This document shows positions 43,203-52,388 of a stretch of DNA of 64,000 bases, one piece after another (position 1 is the stretch's first letter; each line of letters begins with the position of its first letter). Location: NCBI RefSeq assembly GCF_900104035.1, contig NZ_FNIT01000009.1, positions 61,765 through 125,764 of the forward strand, written 5' to 3'. Source of the stretch: Aureimonas jatrophae. GTDB taxonomy: Bacteria > Pseudomonadota > Alphaproteobacteria > Rhizobiales > Rhizobiaceae. The translations under genes were made by a program, and so were the position numbers. The notes under the pieces are model-generated. The model was not told the DNA's origin and did not search any database. It saw only the letters and a list, made by a program, of their open reading frames with translations.

Positions 43203-43583
43203 CCGCTTTGCTGGAGCTCGGCCGCTCCGGCTGGAGCAGAGGCGGGTCGCGCCGGGAACTCCGTTGACGTCCAGCGAGACCGCCGGTCAACATCGCTGGA
43301 TCGGGCGATGCGAAGGACGATCGTGACACGCGCCTGCGCCAGGCCGATGCAATGCTCCATGCGACCGTGCGATCCGCGACGAGAGCGGCGCAAGCGTGCG
43401 CCGCCGTGATGGCAGCCCCGTCGGCAAGCCGGGTGCGACACCGTCCGCTGCCGGGTTTTGCGAGGTGGTCCTAAGGGACCGGGGATGGGTCGTCTTCGGG
43501 TCGAGAGCAACCGGCAGCCGTCGAACGCCCTGCCTCGTTCGACCATGGCCTCGCTGAACCGGTGAGGTGCGCTCGACAGGTCG
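43203..43583. other. Gene-free spacer between convergent genes
   Basis: About 380 bases between the LuxR-type gene and the convergent HAD hydrolase gene. I see no gene with a family match, no terminator with a T-run and no RNA gene. Open frames that cross it are antisense shadows with skewed composition. Confidence 0.4.
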
Positions 43584-44243
43584 TCAGCGGCGCATCTCGG
43601 CCGAGATGTCGTCCCAGGTGCGGGCAACGAAGTCGGCGCCCGCCGCCCGCAAGGTCTCGCCCGTGTTGGCCAGGAGATGCGCGCCGCCCAGGAAGCCGTA
43701 AGCGGTCATGCCGGCGCTCTTGGCGCCCTGGATGCCGAAGCGCGAGTCCTCGATCACGAGGCAGCGTGCGGGGTCTGCCCCCATGCGGGCGGCCGCATAG
43801 AGCACGAGGTCGGGCTCGGGCTTGCCGCGCTGGACGTCGTGCGAGGAGAAGATCGCGTCGCGCGGAAAGAAGCGGTCGAGCTTCGTGACGCTGAGACTGT
43901 GGCGGATACGGTTGTGATCCGACGAGGAGGCGACGCACCGCGGCAGGTCCGAGCGCTCCAGGAAGTCCACCACGCCCGGCACCGGCAGTAGCTCGGTCGA
44001 GAAGATCGCCTTGGTCTCGGTCCAGAAGCGCGGATGGTAGTCCTCCGACAGCCTGCGGCCCGTGCGCGCCTCGAGACCCGCCAGAAGGTCGGCGAACTTC
44101 ATGCCGACCACGGCATCCACCATCTCGGCGGTGATCTCGATACCGGCCTGCCGGAACACGGACTGCACCGCGCGGCGCGCCAGGATCTCCGAGTCGACGA
44201 GCACCCCGTCGCAGTCGAAGATGATGAGGTCGAACTGCGCCAT
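43584..44243 (-). CDS. HAD-superfamily hydrolase (phosphatase), beta-phosphoglucomutase-like subgroup
   Basis: 219 residues with all HAD motifs: nucleophile IIFDCDGVLVDSE (motif I), CVASSSD (motif II), KPEPDLVLYAA (motif III lysine) and CLVIEDSRFGIQGAKSAGM (motif IV). The helical cap between residues 20 and 90 is that of the CbbY/GPH/beta-PGM group, so sugar phosphates or phosphoglycolate are likely substrates. Last gene of the acetoin-dehydrogenase-like operon, 50 bases after acoC. It might remove a phosphate in that pathway or detoxify a by-product; this is inference. Confidence 0.85.
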   Translation of the reverse strand: MAQFDLIIFDCDGVLVDSEILARRAVQSVFRQAGIEITAEMVDAVVGMKFADLLAGLEARTGRRLSEDYHPRFWTETKAIFSTELLPVPGVVDFLERSDLPRCVASSSDHNRIRHSLSVTKLDRFFPRDAIFSSHDVQRGKPEPDLVLYAAARMGADPARCLVIEDSRFGIQGAKSAGMTAYGFLGGAHLLANTGETLRAAGADFVARTWDDISAEMRR

Positions 44244-44293
44244 GCCGCGTCTTTCGGTTGTCGTGCCGTCCGATCGGGCCGGACGGCGTCGGT

Positions 44294-45712
44294 CTAGCGA
44301 ACGAGCTCGCGCAGGAGCCGGGCGACCTCGGCCCGCTGTTCGATCTGCGGCATATGGCCGGTGCGGGCGAAGATGTGCAAGGCGATGCGGCCGGGCAGTC
44401 CGGCGAAGTGGCGCGCTGACACGACGCGATCCTCGGCGCCGACCACGATCTTCACCGGGATCGACAGCTCGCCCACGAGCCGGCGCACGTCGAAGTGCTG
44501 CGTGCCGTTCGAGAAGAGCCGGTGCCCCAGATCCGTCTGCGCGCTCGCCTGCCGCCCGTCGGCGCGCGCCCGGGCAGTGGCGCGCACGAAACCGTCCGAG
44601 AGCGCGGCGGGATCGGCAACGAGATGGTGGAGCCAGGCGCGCACCGCCGGCTCTTGCGTCGCGCGGGCAAAGCCGTCGGTGAAGCCGGTGTCGATGTCGG
44701 GTCCGAAGCCGCCGGGCGCGACCAGAAGCAGCGAGCGGGCGTCGAGCGTGATGCCGGAGGCCACCGCCGCCGCCACCGCGCCGCCGAGCGAGTGCCCGAC
44801 GAGATGGGCCGATGCGATGCCGTGGGCGCGGATCGTCTCCTCGACCGCTGCGACGAGATCGTCGAAGCCCGATGCCACTCGGTCCACCGAGCCGCCGTGG
44901 CCCGGCAGATCGAGGCCAAGGACCGGCATGGCCTCCGCGATCTCGGCGAGCATCGGACGCCAGCTCGCGAGCTCCGAGCCGAAGCCGTGGATCAGGATCA
45001 CCGGCGTTCCCGCCCCCTCGCGCAGCCATGCGGCGTGGAGCGGGGCATCGGTGGGAACGGTGCGGGGTGCGGATGCTGTGCTCGGCTGCTCGGCCAGGCC
45101 GGCCGGGACGGACGCGGGCGCCGGGAGGGCCGCGGCCAGAGCGGGTTTGGCCGCGGCTTCCGGCTTCGGCGCAGCGGCACCCCGGCGCGCCGAGGCAACC
45201 GCCTCCTCGACCTCCTCGCGCCCGATGCGGCCGCACGGGCCGCGGCCGGTCAGGGTCGACAGGTCGAGCCCGGCCTCGCGGGCGAGGCGCCGGGCGAGCG
45301 GCGTGGCGCGAACGCCGCGACGCTCGCCACCGGCAACAACCGGTGTCTCTTGCAGGATGTCCTCGGCACGGCCGGCGAGCATCGCCGCGTCGTTCGGCGT
45401 AACGGATCCCGAATCCACCTCGACGTCCGGCCGGCCGGCATCGGCCGTGGGCGCGGCGGCCTCGAAGCGCTCGCCCTCGGCGTAGATCCAGGCGACCGGA
45501 GCGCCCACCGCGATGTCGACGCCCTCGGCCCCGGTCACGTTGCGCAGCGTGCCGGAGGCAGGCGCGTCGACCTCCATGGCCGCCTTGTCGGTCTCGATCT
45601 CGAAGAGCGGCTCGCCCTTCCGGATCTGGTCGCCCTCCTTGCGGAACCAGCGCGAGATCTGGCCGGTCGCCATGTCCATGTCGACCTTGGGCAGGATCAC
45701 CTCGGTCGGCAT
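44294..45712 (-). CDS. acoC: Acetoin dehydrogenase-type E2 (lipoyl domain plus alpha/beta hydrolase)
   Basis: 472 residues. Lipoyl domain at 1-80 with the lipoyl lysine K43 in FEIETDKAAMEV; an E3-binding peripheral domain at about 133-172 (ATPLARRLAREAGLDLSTL); then, after an Ala/Pro linker, an alpha/beta-hydrolase fold (about 225-472) with nucleophile serine in GHSLGGAVAA. A hydrolase-type catalytic part in place of the usual acyltransferase is the mark of AcoC. It starts three bases after acoB. No dihydrolipoamide dehydrogenase gene is present in the window, so E3 must be shared. Confidence 0.9.
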   Translation of the reverse strand: MPTEVILPKVDMDMATGQISRWFRKEGDQIRKGEPLFEIETDKAAMEVDAPASGTLRNVTGAEGVDIAVGAPVAWIYAEGERFEAAAPTADAGRPDVEVDSGSVTPNDAAMLAGRAEDILQETPVVAGGERRGVRATPLARRLAREAGLDLSTLTGRGPCGRIGREEVEEAVASARRGAAAPKPEAAAKPALAAALPAPASVPAGLAEQPSTASAPRTVPTDAPLHAAWLREGAGTPVILIHGFGSELASWRPMLAEIAEAMPVLGLDLPGHGGSVDRVASGFDDLVAAVEETIRAHGIASAHLVGHSLGGAVAAAVASGITLDARSLLLVAPGGFGPDIDTGFTDGFARATQEPAVRAWLHHLVADPAALSDGFVRATARARADGRQASAQTDLGHRLFSNGTQHFDVRRLVGELSIPVKIVVGAEDRVVSARHFAGLPGRIALHIFARTGHMPQIEQRAEVARLLRELVR

Positions 45713-45715
45713 GGC

Positions 45716-46729
45716 TCAGCGCTCCCGCCTGTACAGCTGTCGCACGGCCGCGACGATGTCGGGAACCTGCGGCACCACCGCCTTTTCCAGCTCGGGGTTG
45801 TAGGGAATGGGCGACTCGGCGCCGCCGAGGCGCAGGATCGGCGCGTCGAGATAGTCGAAGGCCTCGCTCTCGGCCACCATGGCCGCGATCTCGGCGCCGA
45901 CACCCAGCGTCTTCACGCCCTCGTAGACGCAGACGAGGCGGCCGGTCTTCATGACGCTGCGGGTGATGGTCTCGCGGTCCATCGGGCGGATCGTCCTGAG
46001 GTCCACGACCTCGACGTCGATGCCGTCTCGCGCCAGTTCCTCGGCGGCCGTCAGCGCCTTGTGGACCATGATGGCGCTGGCCACGATCGTCAGGTCCCGC
46101 CCCTCGCGCACCACGGCGGCCTGGCCGATCGGCACGGTGTAGCGCCCTTCCGGCACGATCCCCTTCATCTTGTAGAGGATCTTGTGCTCGAAGATCATCA
46201 CCGGATCAGGATCGTCGATCGCGGCGAGCAGCATGCCCTTGGCGTCGTGCGGCGTCGAGGGCTGCAGGACCTTGAGGCCGGGTACGTGGCCGAGCCAGGC
46301 TTCCAGGCTCTGGGAGTGCTGGGCTGCCGCGCCCGTGCCCGAGCCCGCGGGAAAGCGCATGACGAGCGGCACCGACACGTTGCCGCCGAGCATGAAGCGG
46401 AGCTTGGCCGCCTGATTCACGATCTGCTCCATCGCGAGCGTCGCGAAATCGGAGAACTGGAACTCGTAGATCGGCTTCATGCCGGTGAGCGCGGCACCCA
46501 CCGCGACCCCCGCCCCGCCGAGCTCGGCGATCGGCGTGTCGATCACGCGCTCAGTGCCGAAGCGGTGCACGAGGTCGCCCGTCACCTGGAACGCGCCGCC
46601 GTAGACGCCGATGTCCTCGCCCATGATGAAGACGCGGCTGTCCTCCTCCATGGCGATGCTGATCGCTTCCTGGATGGCCTGGGCATAGGACAGCTCGCGA
46701 CCGGCGGCCACGTCGATGGTCTCGCTCAT
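45716..46729 (-). CDS. acoB: 2-oxoacid/acetoin dehydrogenase E1 subunit beta
   Basis: 337 residues, the transketolase-like beta subunit of a TPP-dependent E1. Family segments: [80 protein letters not shown] and the C-terminal [20 protein letters not shown]. Works as an alpha2-beta2 tetramer with the product of the gene 27 bases upstream. It cannot be told from sequence alone whether acetoin or another 2-oxoacid or ketol is cleaved. Confidence 0.92.
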   Translation of the reverse strand: MSETIDVAAGRELSYAQAIQEAISIAMEEDSRVFIMGEDIGVYGGAFQVTGDLVHRFGTERVIDTPIAELGGAGVAVGAALTGMKPIYEFQFSDFATLAMEQIVNQAAKLRFMLGGNVSVPLVMRFPAGSGTGAAAQHSQSLEAWLGHVPGLKVLQPSTPHDAKGMLLAAIDDPDPVMIFEHKILYKMKGIVPEGRYTVPIGQAAVVREGRDLTIVASAIMVHKALTAAEELARDGIDVEVVDLRTIRPMDRETITRSVMKTGRLVCVYEGVKTLGVGAEIAAMVAESEAFDYLDAPILRLGGAESPIPYNPELEKAVVPQVPDIVAAVRQLYRRER

Positions 46730-46756
46730 CCGTTCGGTTCCCTGTCTGCGGCCCTT

Positions 46757-47809
46757 CTAGACCGTGTAGACGAAGCGCGTGGCCTGGCTGACGTCGGGCG
46801 CGGGCGAGTTCTTGGCGAACTCGATGCCGTCCGCGATCTCGCGCTCGACGCCGGCGCGGATCTCGTCGATCTCGGCCGCGTTCACCACGCCGTATTCCAG
46901 CATCTCCGCCTCGAAGCGTCCGATCGGATCCTTGGCGATCCAATCGTCGATCTCCTCCTTGGTGCGGTAGCGGTTGCGATCGCTCTTGGAGTGGCCGCGG
47001 TGGCGGTAGGTCTTGCACTCGATCAGTGTCGGCCCCTCGCCGCGACGCGCGCGCTCCACGGCGGCGACGGAGGCTTCCGACACCTCCGACAGCGAGTTGC
47101 CGTCGACGGTGACGCCCGGCATCGCATAGGCCGCCGCGCGCTCGGCGACGTTGCGCACGGCGGTGGAGCGCTCGGTCGAGACCGACATGCCGTACTTGTT
47201 GTTCTCGCACACGAACACGACCGGCAGCTTCCAGATCGAGGCCATGTTCAGCGCCTCGTGGAAGGCGCCCTCGTTGTTGGCGCCGTCGCCGAAGAAGGAG
47301 ACGACGACGTCGGGGCGGCGCTGCATCTTCATGGAAAGCGCGGCGCCCACCGCGATCGGTATGCCGCCCGCCACGATGCCGTTGGCGCCCAGATTGCCCT
47401 TGGTGACATCGGCGATGTGCATCGAGCCGCCCCTGCCCCGGCAGTAGCCGGTCTCCTTGCCGAAGAACTCGGCGAACATGCGCCCGACCTCCGCGCCCTT
47501 GGCGATGCAGTGGCCGTGGCCGCGATGGGTGGAGGTGATCTGGTCGGTATCGGTCAGGGTCAAGCAGATGCCCACCGCCGAGGCTTCCTGGCCGATCGAG
47601 AGATGCATGGTGCCGTGGATGAGGCCGCGCATGTAGCTCTCCTCCGCCCCTTCCTCGAAGCGGCGGATGAGATGCATCTGGCGCAGCGCATCCTTCAGGA
47701 CGGCCGGCTCGAAGTGCCGGAACGCGAAGGGCCGGTTGTCGCCGTTTCGCGCGGCAGCGCCCGGAGGGGCGGCGTCGGCGACCTCGGAGCTGCGCGGGAT
47801 GGCGGACAT
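46757..47809 (-). CDS. acoA: 2-oxoacid/acetoin dehydrogenase E1 subunit alpha
   Basis: 350 residues, TPP-binding alpha subunit: the TPP motif starts at [20 protein letters not shown] and ends with CENNKYGMS, with [13 protein letters not shown] and [20 protein letters not shown] before it. The phosphorylation loop region [10 protein letters not shown] is present. ATG 47809 follows AGGAG (spacing about seven) and gives the usual family length with an N-terminal extension of 30 residues. It lies 29 bases after the SAF oxidoreductase gene in the same operon. Confidence 0.92.
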   Translation of the reverse strand: MSAIPRSSEVADAAPPGAAARNGDNRPFAFRHFEPAVLKDALRQMHLIRRFEEGAEESYMRGLIHGTMHLSIGQEASAVGICLTLTDTDQITSTHRGHGHCIAKGAEVGRMFAEFFGKETGYCRGRGGSMHIADVTKGNLGANGIVAGGIPIAVGAALSMKMQRRPDVVVSFFGDGANNEGAFHEALNMASIWKLPVVFVCENNKYGMSVSTERSTAVRNVAERAAAYAMPGVTVDGNSLSEVSEASVAAVERARRGEGPTLIECKTYRHRGHSKSDRNRYRTKEEIDDWIAKDPIGRFEAEMLEYGVVNAAEIDEIRAGVEREIADGIEFAKNSPAPDVSQATRFVYTV

Positions 47810-47838
47810 GGAACGGCTCCTAGCGGATGATGTCTTCG

Positions 47839-49158
47839 CTACGCGGCCTGCGTGGCGAAGCGCCCGTCGGCCTGGTCGAGACGACGGCGGATCTGGGTGA
47901 TCACGAGGCTGTCGTCGGGCGCGCAGTTGGCGTAGGTCAGCTTCTCGCCGGCCCGGATCGGCTGGATGACGCGGGCTCCCTCCGCAAGGCCGAGCGGCAG
48001 GGCGCCCTCGTTGCGCGCGCCCTCCCAGGTCATCGCGAAGCCGCGATAGTCGTACTCGCCGATCTTGCCGAGCGTATCGCCGGGGTTCAGATCGCGCTTG
48101 GCGAGCGTCACGCACTCGGCGACCGGACGGTCGGCGGGGATGAGGTCCGGCGCGCCCTTCACCACCGCACGCACGGCCGACAGCGGCACCTCGAGCGAGG
48201 TCAGGTGATAGGGTCGGAAGATCGTGTAGTTCGGCCCGGGGCCCATCTTGAGATCGCTCATGCGCTCCAGCACGCGATCGTGGCGGGGCTTCACGACGCA
48301 GAAGACGCCGGGCGCGACGCCCTTGCCGATGGAGTAGTCGACCTTGCCGGGACCCGACAGGACGCCGCCGTCCTCGTTCGTGCAGAGCACGGAGGCGAGC
48401 TCGTCGCGCGTGGCGGCGGGGCCGTGCATGCCGGGCACGTCGGGTTCGAGGCCAGTCGCGTTGGCGACGGCGACCATCTCGATCATGGTCTTGGAGCCGT
48501 CCACGAACTCCACCAGCATGCGCGCGTTCATGTTGCGCCGGCGCGCCTCCTCCTCGTAGGCGTCGGGGGTCGCGTCGAAGCGCAGGGGATTGTTCTTGCC
48601 CTTGCCAGCGCACACGATGTCGAAGCCAAGCGACTGCGCGAAGCCGATGATCTCGACGGTGGCTGCCGGCTCGTCGCCGGCCGCGCCGGTATAGACGACG
48701 CCGGCCTTGGCGGCCTCCTCGCGCAGGAAGCGGCCGATCGTGATGTCGGCCTCGACGTTCAGCATCACGACGTGCTTGCCGTTGCGGAAGGCTTCCAGCG
48801 CGATCAGCGTGCCGACGTTGGGATTGCCGGTGGCGTCGATGACGACGTCGATCCGGCCGGACGCGCACAGCGCCTTGTAGTCCTCGGTAAGCGCCACGCG
48901 CCCGCCTTCGATGGCGCGGTCGACGTCGACCGCGCTCGAGGCGCGCGCGAACTCGGACCCCGCCATGCGCAGCGCGCTTTCCGCTCCGGCGATGTTGAGC
49001 TCCGACAGGGCGCCCAGACGCACGCCCGGCATCAAGGTCAGCTGCACCACCATGTCGGTGCCCATCTGGCCCGAACCGGCCAGGCCCACCGTCACGGGAC
49101 CGTACCGGTCGGCATACGCCTGAAGCTCGGCCGCCAGGCCCACCTGCAGAATGCTCAT
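47839..49158 (-). CDS. Homoserine-dehydrogenase-like oxidoreductase with C-terminal SAF domain
   Basis: 439 residues. The N-terminal Rossmann fold (about 20-170) has [19 protein letters not shown] for NAD(P) and [20 protein letters not shown], a pattern shared with homoserine dehydrogenase. The C-terminus (about 345-425) is an SAF domain ([34 protein letters not shown]), as in sialic-acid synthases and altronate dehydratases. Such fusions occur in sugar-acid and polyol catabolic clusters of rhizobia. First gene of the aco-like operon; ATG 49158 has GGAGGA. Substrate unknown. Not the threonine-pathway enzyme, since the ACT domain is absent and the context is catabolic. Confidence 0.82.
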   Translation of the reverse strand: MSILQVGLAAELQAYADRYGPVTVGLAGSGQMGTDMVVQLTLMPGVRLGALSELNIAGAESALRMAGSEFARASSAVDVDRAIEGGRVALTEDYKALCASGRIDVVIDATGNPNVGTLIALEAFRNGKHVVMLNVEADITIGRFLREEAAKAGVVYTGAAGDEPAATVEIIGFAQSLGFDIVCAGKGKNNPLRFDATPDAYEEEARRRNMNARMLVEFVDGSKTMIEMVAVANATGLEPDVPGMHGPAATRDELASVLCTNEDGGVLSGPGKVDYSIGKGVAPGVFCVVKPRHDRVLERMSDLKMGPGPNYTIFRPYHLTSLEVPLSAVRAVVKGAPDLIPADRPVAECVTLAKRDLNPGDTLGKIGEYDYRGFAMTWEGARNEGALPLGLAEGARVIQPIRAGEKLTYANCAPDDSLVITQIRRRLDQADGRFATQAA

Positions 49159-49540
49159 CGGTTGTCCTCCACACCACCTAGATACATTTGTCTTCCATCG
49201 ACGACAAGAGTTCAAACTCGGGATTTGACGCCGATCGGTCAGGCCAGGATGACGGGCGGCGACGAGACACCCGCTGGGAAGGGGCGACCGCTGCCCGGGT
49301 CGCGCCGTCCTCCCACCGGCCTTTCTCCGGGTCGATGCGGTGCCGTGGGTGACGCATGAGGAGCGTGAATCGACCGGACGCGTTCGGCCCTCTGCTCGAA
49401 GGCGCGCCGCAAGGATGCTCGCTACGCCCGGAGCCTTGGCCGTCACGCGTTCTCGAACGCCCCCTCCCCGCGGGCGTGGCCAAAGCGGCAGGCTTCGGTC
49501 GGTTTCCCTGATGTCCTCGGCGAGACCGCGAAGCGGCGTC
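49159..49540. promoter_or_regulatory. Upstream region of the SAF-oxidoreductase/aco operon
   Basis: About 380 bases between the operon start (49158) and the stop of the channel gene (49541). The part next to the operon is relatively AT-rich (AGATACATTTGTCTTCC around 49180) and holds an inverted repeat TTGTC (49188-49192) ... GACAA (49203-49207) with a 10-base spacer, placed 30-50 bases before the start codon and thus well positioned as an operator. The remainder shows nothing I can name. Confidence 0.4.
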
Positions 49541-51892
49541 TCAGGCCGGCTTCACGATCGGAATGCCTTCCTCGCGGAAGCGCCCGAGGATCGAGAACAG
49601 GAGCGCCGAGCGCGTGGAATAAACGAGGCGCGGCCCGGACACGAAGGCGAACGCCTTGAACTGGACCTGACCGCTCTCGATCCCGTCGATGAACAGGCTG
49701 GGCGCCGGCTCGGCCAGCACCGCCTCGTGGGCCTCGAAGATCGCCAGCACGGTGCGGCGCACCGCCTCGGCATCGACGTCGAGCGGGGCGGAGAAGGCGA
49801 CCTGGATGCGCCCGAGCGGGTTCGCCATGGTCATGTTGCGGACCGGCTTGGTGATGAGTTCAGAGTTCGGCACGATCAGCGTCGAGCGGTCGGCGATCTG
49901 GATCTCGGTGGAGCGCACCGAGATGCGCTTCACGTCCCCCTCGTCGGTGCCGATGCGCACCGTGTCGCCGATCTTCACCGGCCGCTCGGCGAGAAGGATC
50001 AGGCCCGACACGAAGTTCTGCGTGATCGCCTGCAGGCCGAAGCCGATACCGACCGACAGGGCCGAGACCACAAGCGCGATGCGCTCCATGCCGATGCCGA
50101 GCGAGGTCAGCGCCCAGAAGCTAGCCAGGATGATGCCGGCATAGCCGACGATGGTCGACACCGAGTTGCGCGCGCCGGGATCGAGGTCGGTGGCCGGCAG
50201 GTAGCGCTCGTCCAGCCAGCGACGGACGCCGCGCATCAGCGTGATGCCGATGGCGAGCGCGATCGCCGCCTTGAGGATCGCGCCCGGCACGATCGTGAAG
50301 CCGCCGATGCGGATCTCGGCCGACGAGCCGAACTGGTAGAAGATCGACGAGGCGCCGGGGCCCAGCGGCCCGGACAGGAGAAGGGCCGCCAGCACCAGGA
50401 TCGCGATGCGCAGGAGCGCCGACAGGACGACGCCCAGCTGGCGCACCTGCGACTTGCGCAGGCCGAGACTTGCATGGAGCGAGCGGCCGAGCCGGCTTTC
50501 GGGCGCGAACAGCGTGGTGCAGAGGTCGTCCGCCACGACCAGCAGAAGATAGGTCGCGGCCGCGACCACGGCAGTCCAGATCGTCTGACGGCTGACGAAG
50601 AGCGCGAGGTTCGCATAGCCCTGGAGTGCGGCGACGAGGCTGATCGCCACGCAGATCCAGGCCGCGACGGTGGCGAGCGTCACCCAGGTCGTCGCTCCCC
50701 CCGGCTCGCGCACCTCCTCGCCCTGGCGGCGCCGGACGCGCCCGAGCGTGACGAGGACGGTCACGATCAGCGCGACATAGGCGAGCGCGGCGATCGCGTT
50801 GAGGAGCACCACGGCCGAGCGGCTGACGCCGACCGCGTTGCCTCCCTCGATCAGAAAGACGGCGAAGAACGAGACGAGGGCGGTCGCGAGCGGCAAGAAG
50901 CGCAGGCTCTCGGCCGTCTCCTCGGAGATCGGCAGGAGGCGCCAGGAGGATTTTCCGACAAGGAGCAGGCCGGCGCCGAGCGCTACCACGAAGCCGCCGA
51001 CCCCGGCGGTCACGCTCAAGATCTCCGCCAGCGGACGCGTAGCATTGGTCAGCATGTCCGCCCAGTAGAGCGCGAGAAACAGCGCCGAGACGCCGAGCGT
51101 CGAGATCAGCGTGCCGACCAGAACGAACCAGAGCGCCAGGCCCGAGCGCCGGGCGCGCGTTGCCGGCACCTGGCGCACCGCGAAGTTGCGGCCCGCATCG
51201 CGCAGCCAGCGCCGGATCGGCACGAGGATCAGGAGCGCGAGCCCCAGGCCGCCCAGCACCACGGCGAGACGCGAGGTGGTGCGCGTCTCGAGGAGTTGCA
51301 CGACGTTGTCGTGGGCGAAGTCGCGCAGCCGCGCCATGTCGTCGGGCAGGTTGCGCGCCACCGTCTGCCACAGAAGCGGCGACAGCGGCGAGGCCACCTT
51401 GCGGAACGTATCGCGGTTGAAGGCCTCGTTGATCTCGCGGATCAGCCGGTCGATCGTGTCCTTGGCGTCGGCGGCGAGCAACCGTCCGCGCTTGATCGCC
51501 GAGTCCACGGCATCGCGCTGCGCGGTGAGGCGCGTGCGCTGCTCCTGCACGTCGGGCGCCTCGCCCTCGCTCGGCTCCCCGAGTTCCGTCAGGCGCGCGT
51601 TGGCGGCCTCGAGCTCGGGGACCAGCAGCGCCGCCGCGTCGTTGGCGGCCGTGCCGACCGCCATCGCCCGGTCGCGCAGTTCCGCCTTGGCGTCCGTATC
51701 CGCGCCCGCGCCGTTGGCCGCGGCCTGGATGGCGGCCAGCTCGCCCGCCTGCTGGTCCAGCGTCGCGATCGGCGCCTTCGCCGCATCCGGCACGTCCTGG
51801 GCGCGCGCGGGCGAGAACACGAGCGGGACGAGAAGGGCGATCAGCGCGAAGAAGGCGGCAAGGCGGTTCGGCAAGGCGTCAGGTATCCCCAT
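49541..51892 (-). CDS. Mechanosensitive ion channel (MscS family) with DUF3772 domain
   Basis: 783 residues. A signal peptide (residues 1-31, ending ARA) leads to a periplasmic helical part with a DUF3772 domain (about 125-190), about ten membrane segments, and the MscS channel domain near 560-680: ALSVGIGFGLQAITQNFVSGLILLAERPVKIGD-type pore helix (gly/ala rich) and DRSTLIVPNSELITKPVRN. It should open on membrane tension in hypo-osmotic shock. Big multi-segment MscS homologues of this type are common in rhizobia. ATG 51892; GGGGGAGGGG lies upstream at slightly long spacing. Confidence 0.9.
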   Translation of the reverse strand: MGIPDALPNRLAAFFALIALLVPLVFSPARAQDVPDAAKAPIATLDQQAGELAAIQAAANGAGADTDAKAELRDRAMAVGTAANDAAALLVPELEAANARLTELGEPSEGEAPDVQEQRTRLTAQRDAVDSAIKRGRLLAADAKDTIDRLIREINEAFNRDTFRKVASPLSPLLWQTVARNLPDDMARLRDFAHDNVVQLLETRTTSRLAVVLGGLGLALLILVPIRRWLRDAGRNFAVRQVPATRARRSGLALWFVLVGTLISTLGVSALFLALYWADMLTNATRPLAEILSVTAGVGGFVVALGAGLLLVGKSSWRLLPISEETAESLRFLPLATALVSFFAVFLIEGGNAVGVSRSAVVLLNAIAALAYVALIVTVLVTLGRVRRRQGEEVREPGGATTWVTLATVAAWICVAISLVAALQGYANLALFVSRQTIWTAVVAAATYLLLVVADDLCTTLFAPESRLGRSLHASLGLRKSQVRQLGVVLSALLRIAILVLAALLLSGPLGPGASSIFYQFGSSAEIRIGGFTIVPGAILKAAIALAIGITLMRGVRRWLDERYLPATDLDPGARNSVSTIVGYAGIILASFWALTSLGIGMERIALVVSALSVGIGFGLQAITQNFVSGLILLAERPVKIGDTVRIGTDEGDVKRISVRSTEIQIADRSTLIVPNSELITKPVRNMTMANPLGRIQVAFSAPLDVDAEAVRRTVLAIFEAHEAVLAEPAPSLFIDGIESGQVQFKAFAFVSGPRLVYSTRSALLFSILGRFREEGIPIVKPA

Positions 51893-52013
51893 GATGACGG
51901 CGCGCCCCTCCCCCGGGACGGGACGTGGGGGGCGCTTTGCCGGGCAAATGCGGAGGTTTTATTGCAAAGGCCCCCGAAACGAACCGCCCTGCGCGCCGCG
52001 TCGTTGAGGGGGC

Positions 52014-52286
52014 ATGAGTCTTGACCTTGCCGCCTTTGCCCGCGCCCTCGACCAGTTGCCGGACGGCTATCGGGAGGGTGCGTTCGCGGGCCGGCGCTGG
52101 GGCGTCACGCTGAACCAGTCGCCGGACGGTCGCCGGCGCTGGCTCTGGGGCGAGGAACTCGGCGGACCGGATCGGGTCAGCGCCAACATCTACCGTCTCC
52201 ACGACGGCCTGCGCCTCCTGCCCTGCGAGATGCCGGCGGAAACCGTGGTCGCCTTCGTCCTCGGCTTCCGTCCGGACAGCCGCTGA
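52014..52286 (+). CDS. Small conserved protein of unknown function
   Basis: 90 residues, soluble, no signal peptide: LAAFARALDQLPDGYREGAF then RRWGVTLNQSPDGRRRWLWG and a C-terminal EMPAETVVAFVLGFRPD. The pattern looks like the small rhizobial proteins often annotated hypothetical. ATG 52014 has TTGAGGGGGC before it. Divergent from the channel gene (121-base gap) and 102 bases before the antiporter gene. Confidence 0.6.
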   Translation: MSLDLAAFARALDQLPDGYREGAFAGRRWGVTLNQSPDGRRRWLWGEELGGPDRVSANIYRLHDGLRLLPCEMPAETVVAFVLGFRPDSR

Positions 52287-52388
52287 CCGGTCAAGCCAGG
52301 CTCACGGTGCGTTGATCGCGCCGGCCCGGAGCGGCTAAACGGAGGCGGACCGCCGCACACCGGCACCATCCGCATTCCGGAGGCCGTC

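Noticed and set aside
44495..47830. A plus-strand open frame of more than 1100 codons opposite the aco operon
   Set aside because: It is antisense to three well-supported enzymes, is rich in Arg, His, Gly and Asp, matches no family and has no sensible start signal. Long antisense frames are expected at this GC content.
47839..49158. Annotation as homoserine dehydrogenase of threonine synthesis
   Set aside because: It has a C-terminal SAF domain, lacks the ACT domain and lies in a catabolic operon; only the Rossmann part resembles homoserine dehydrogenase.
49340..52024. Plus-strand open frame of nearly 900 codons opposite the mechanosensitive channel gene
   Set aside because: Antisense to a clear MscS-family gene; composition dominated by Arg, Asp, Glu and His as expected of a shadow frame.
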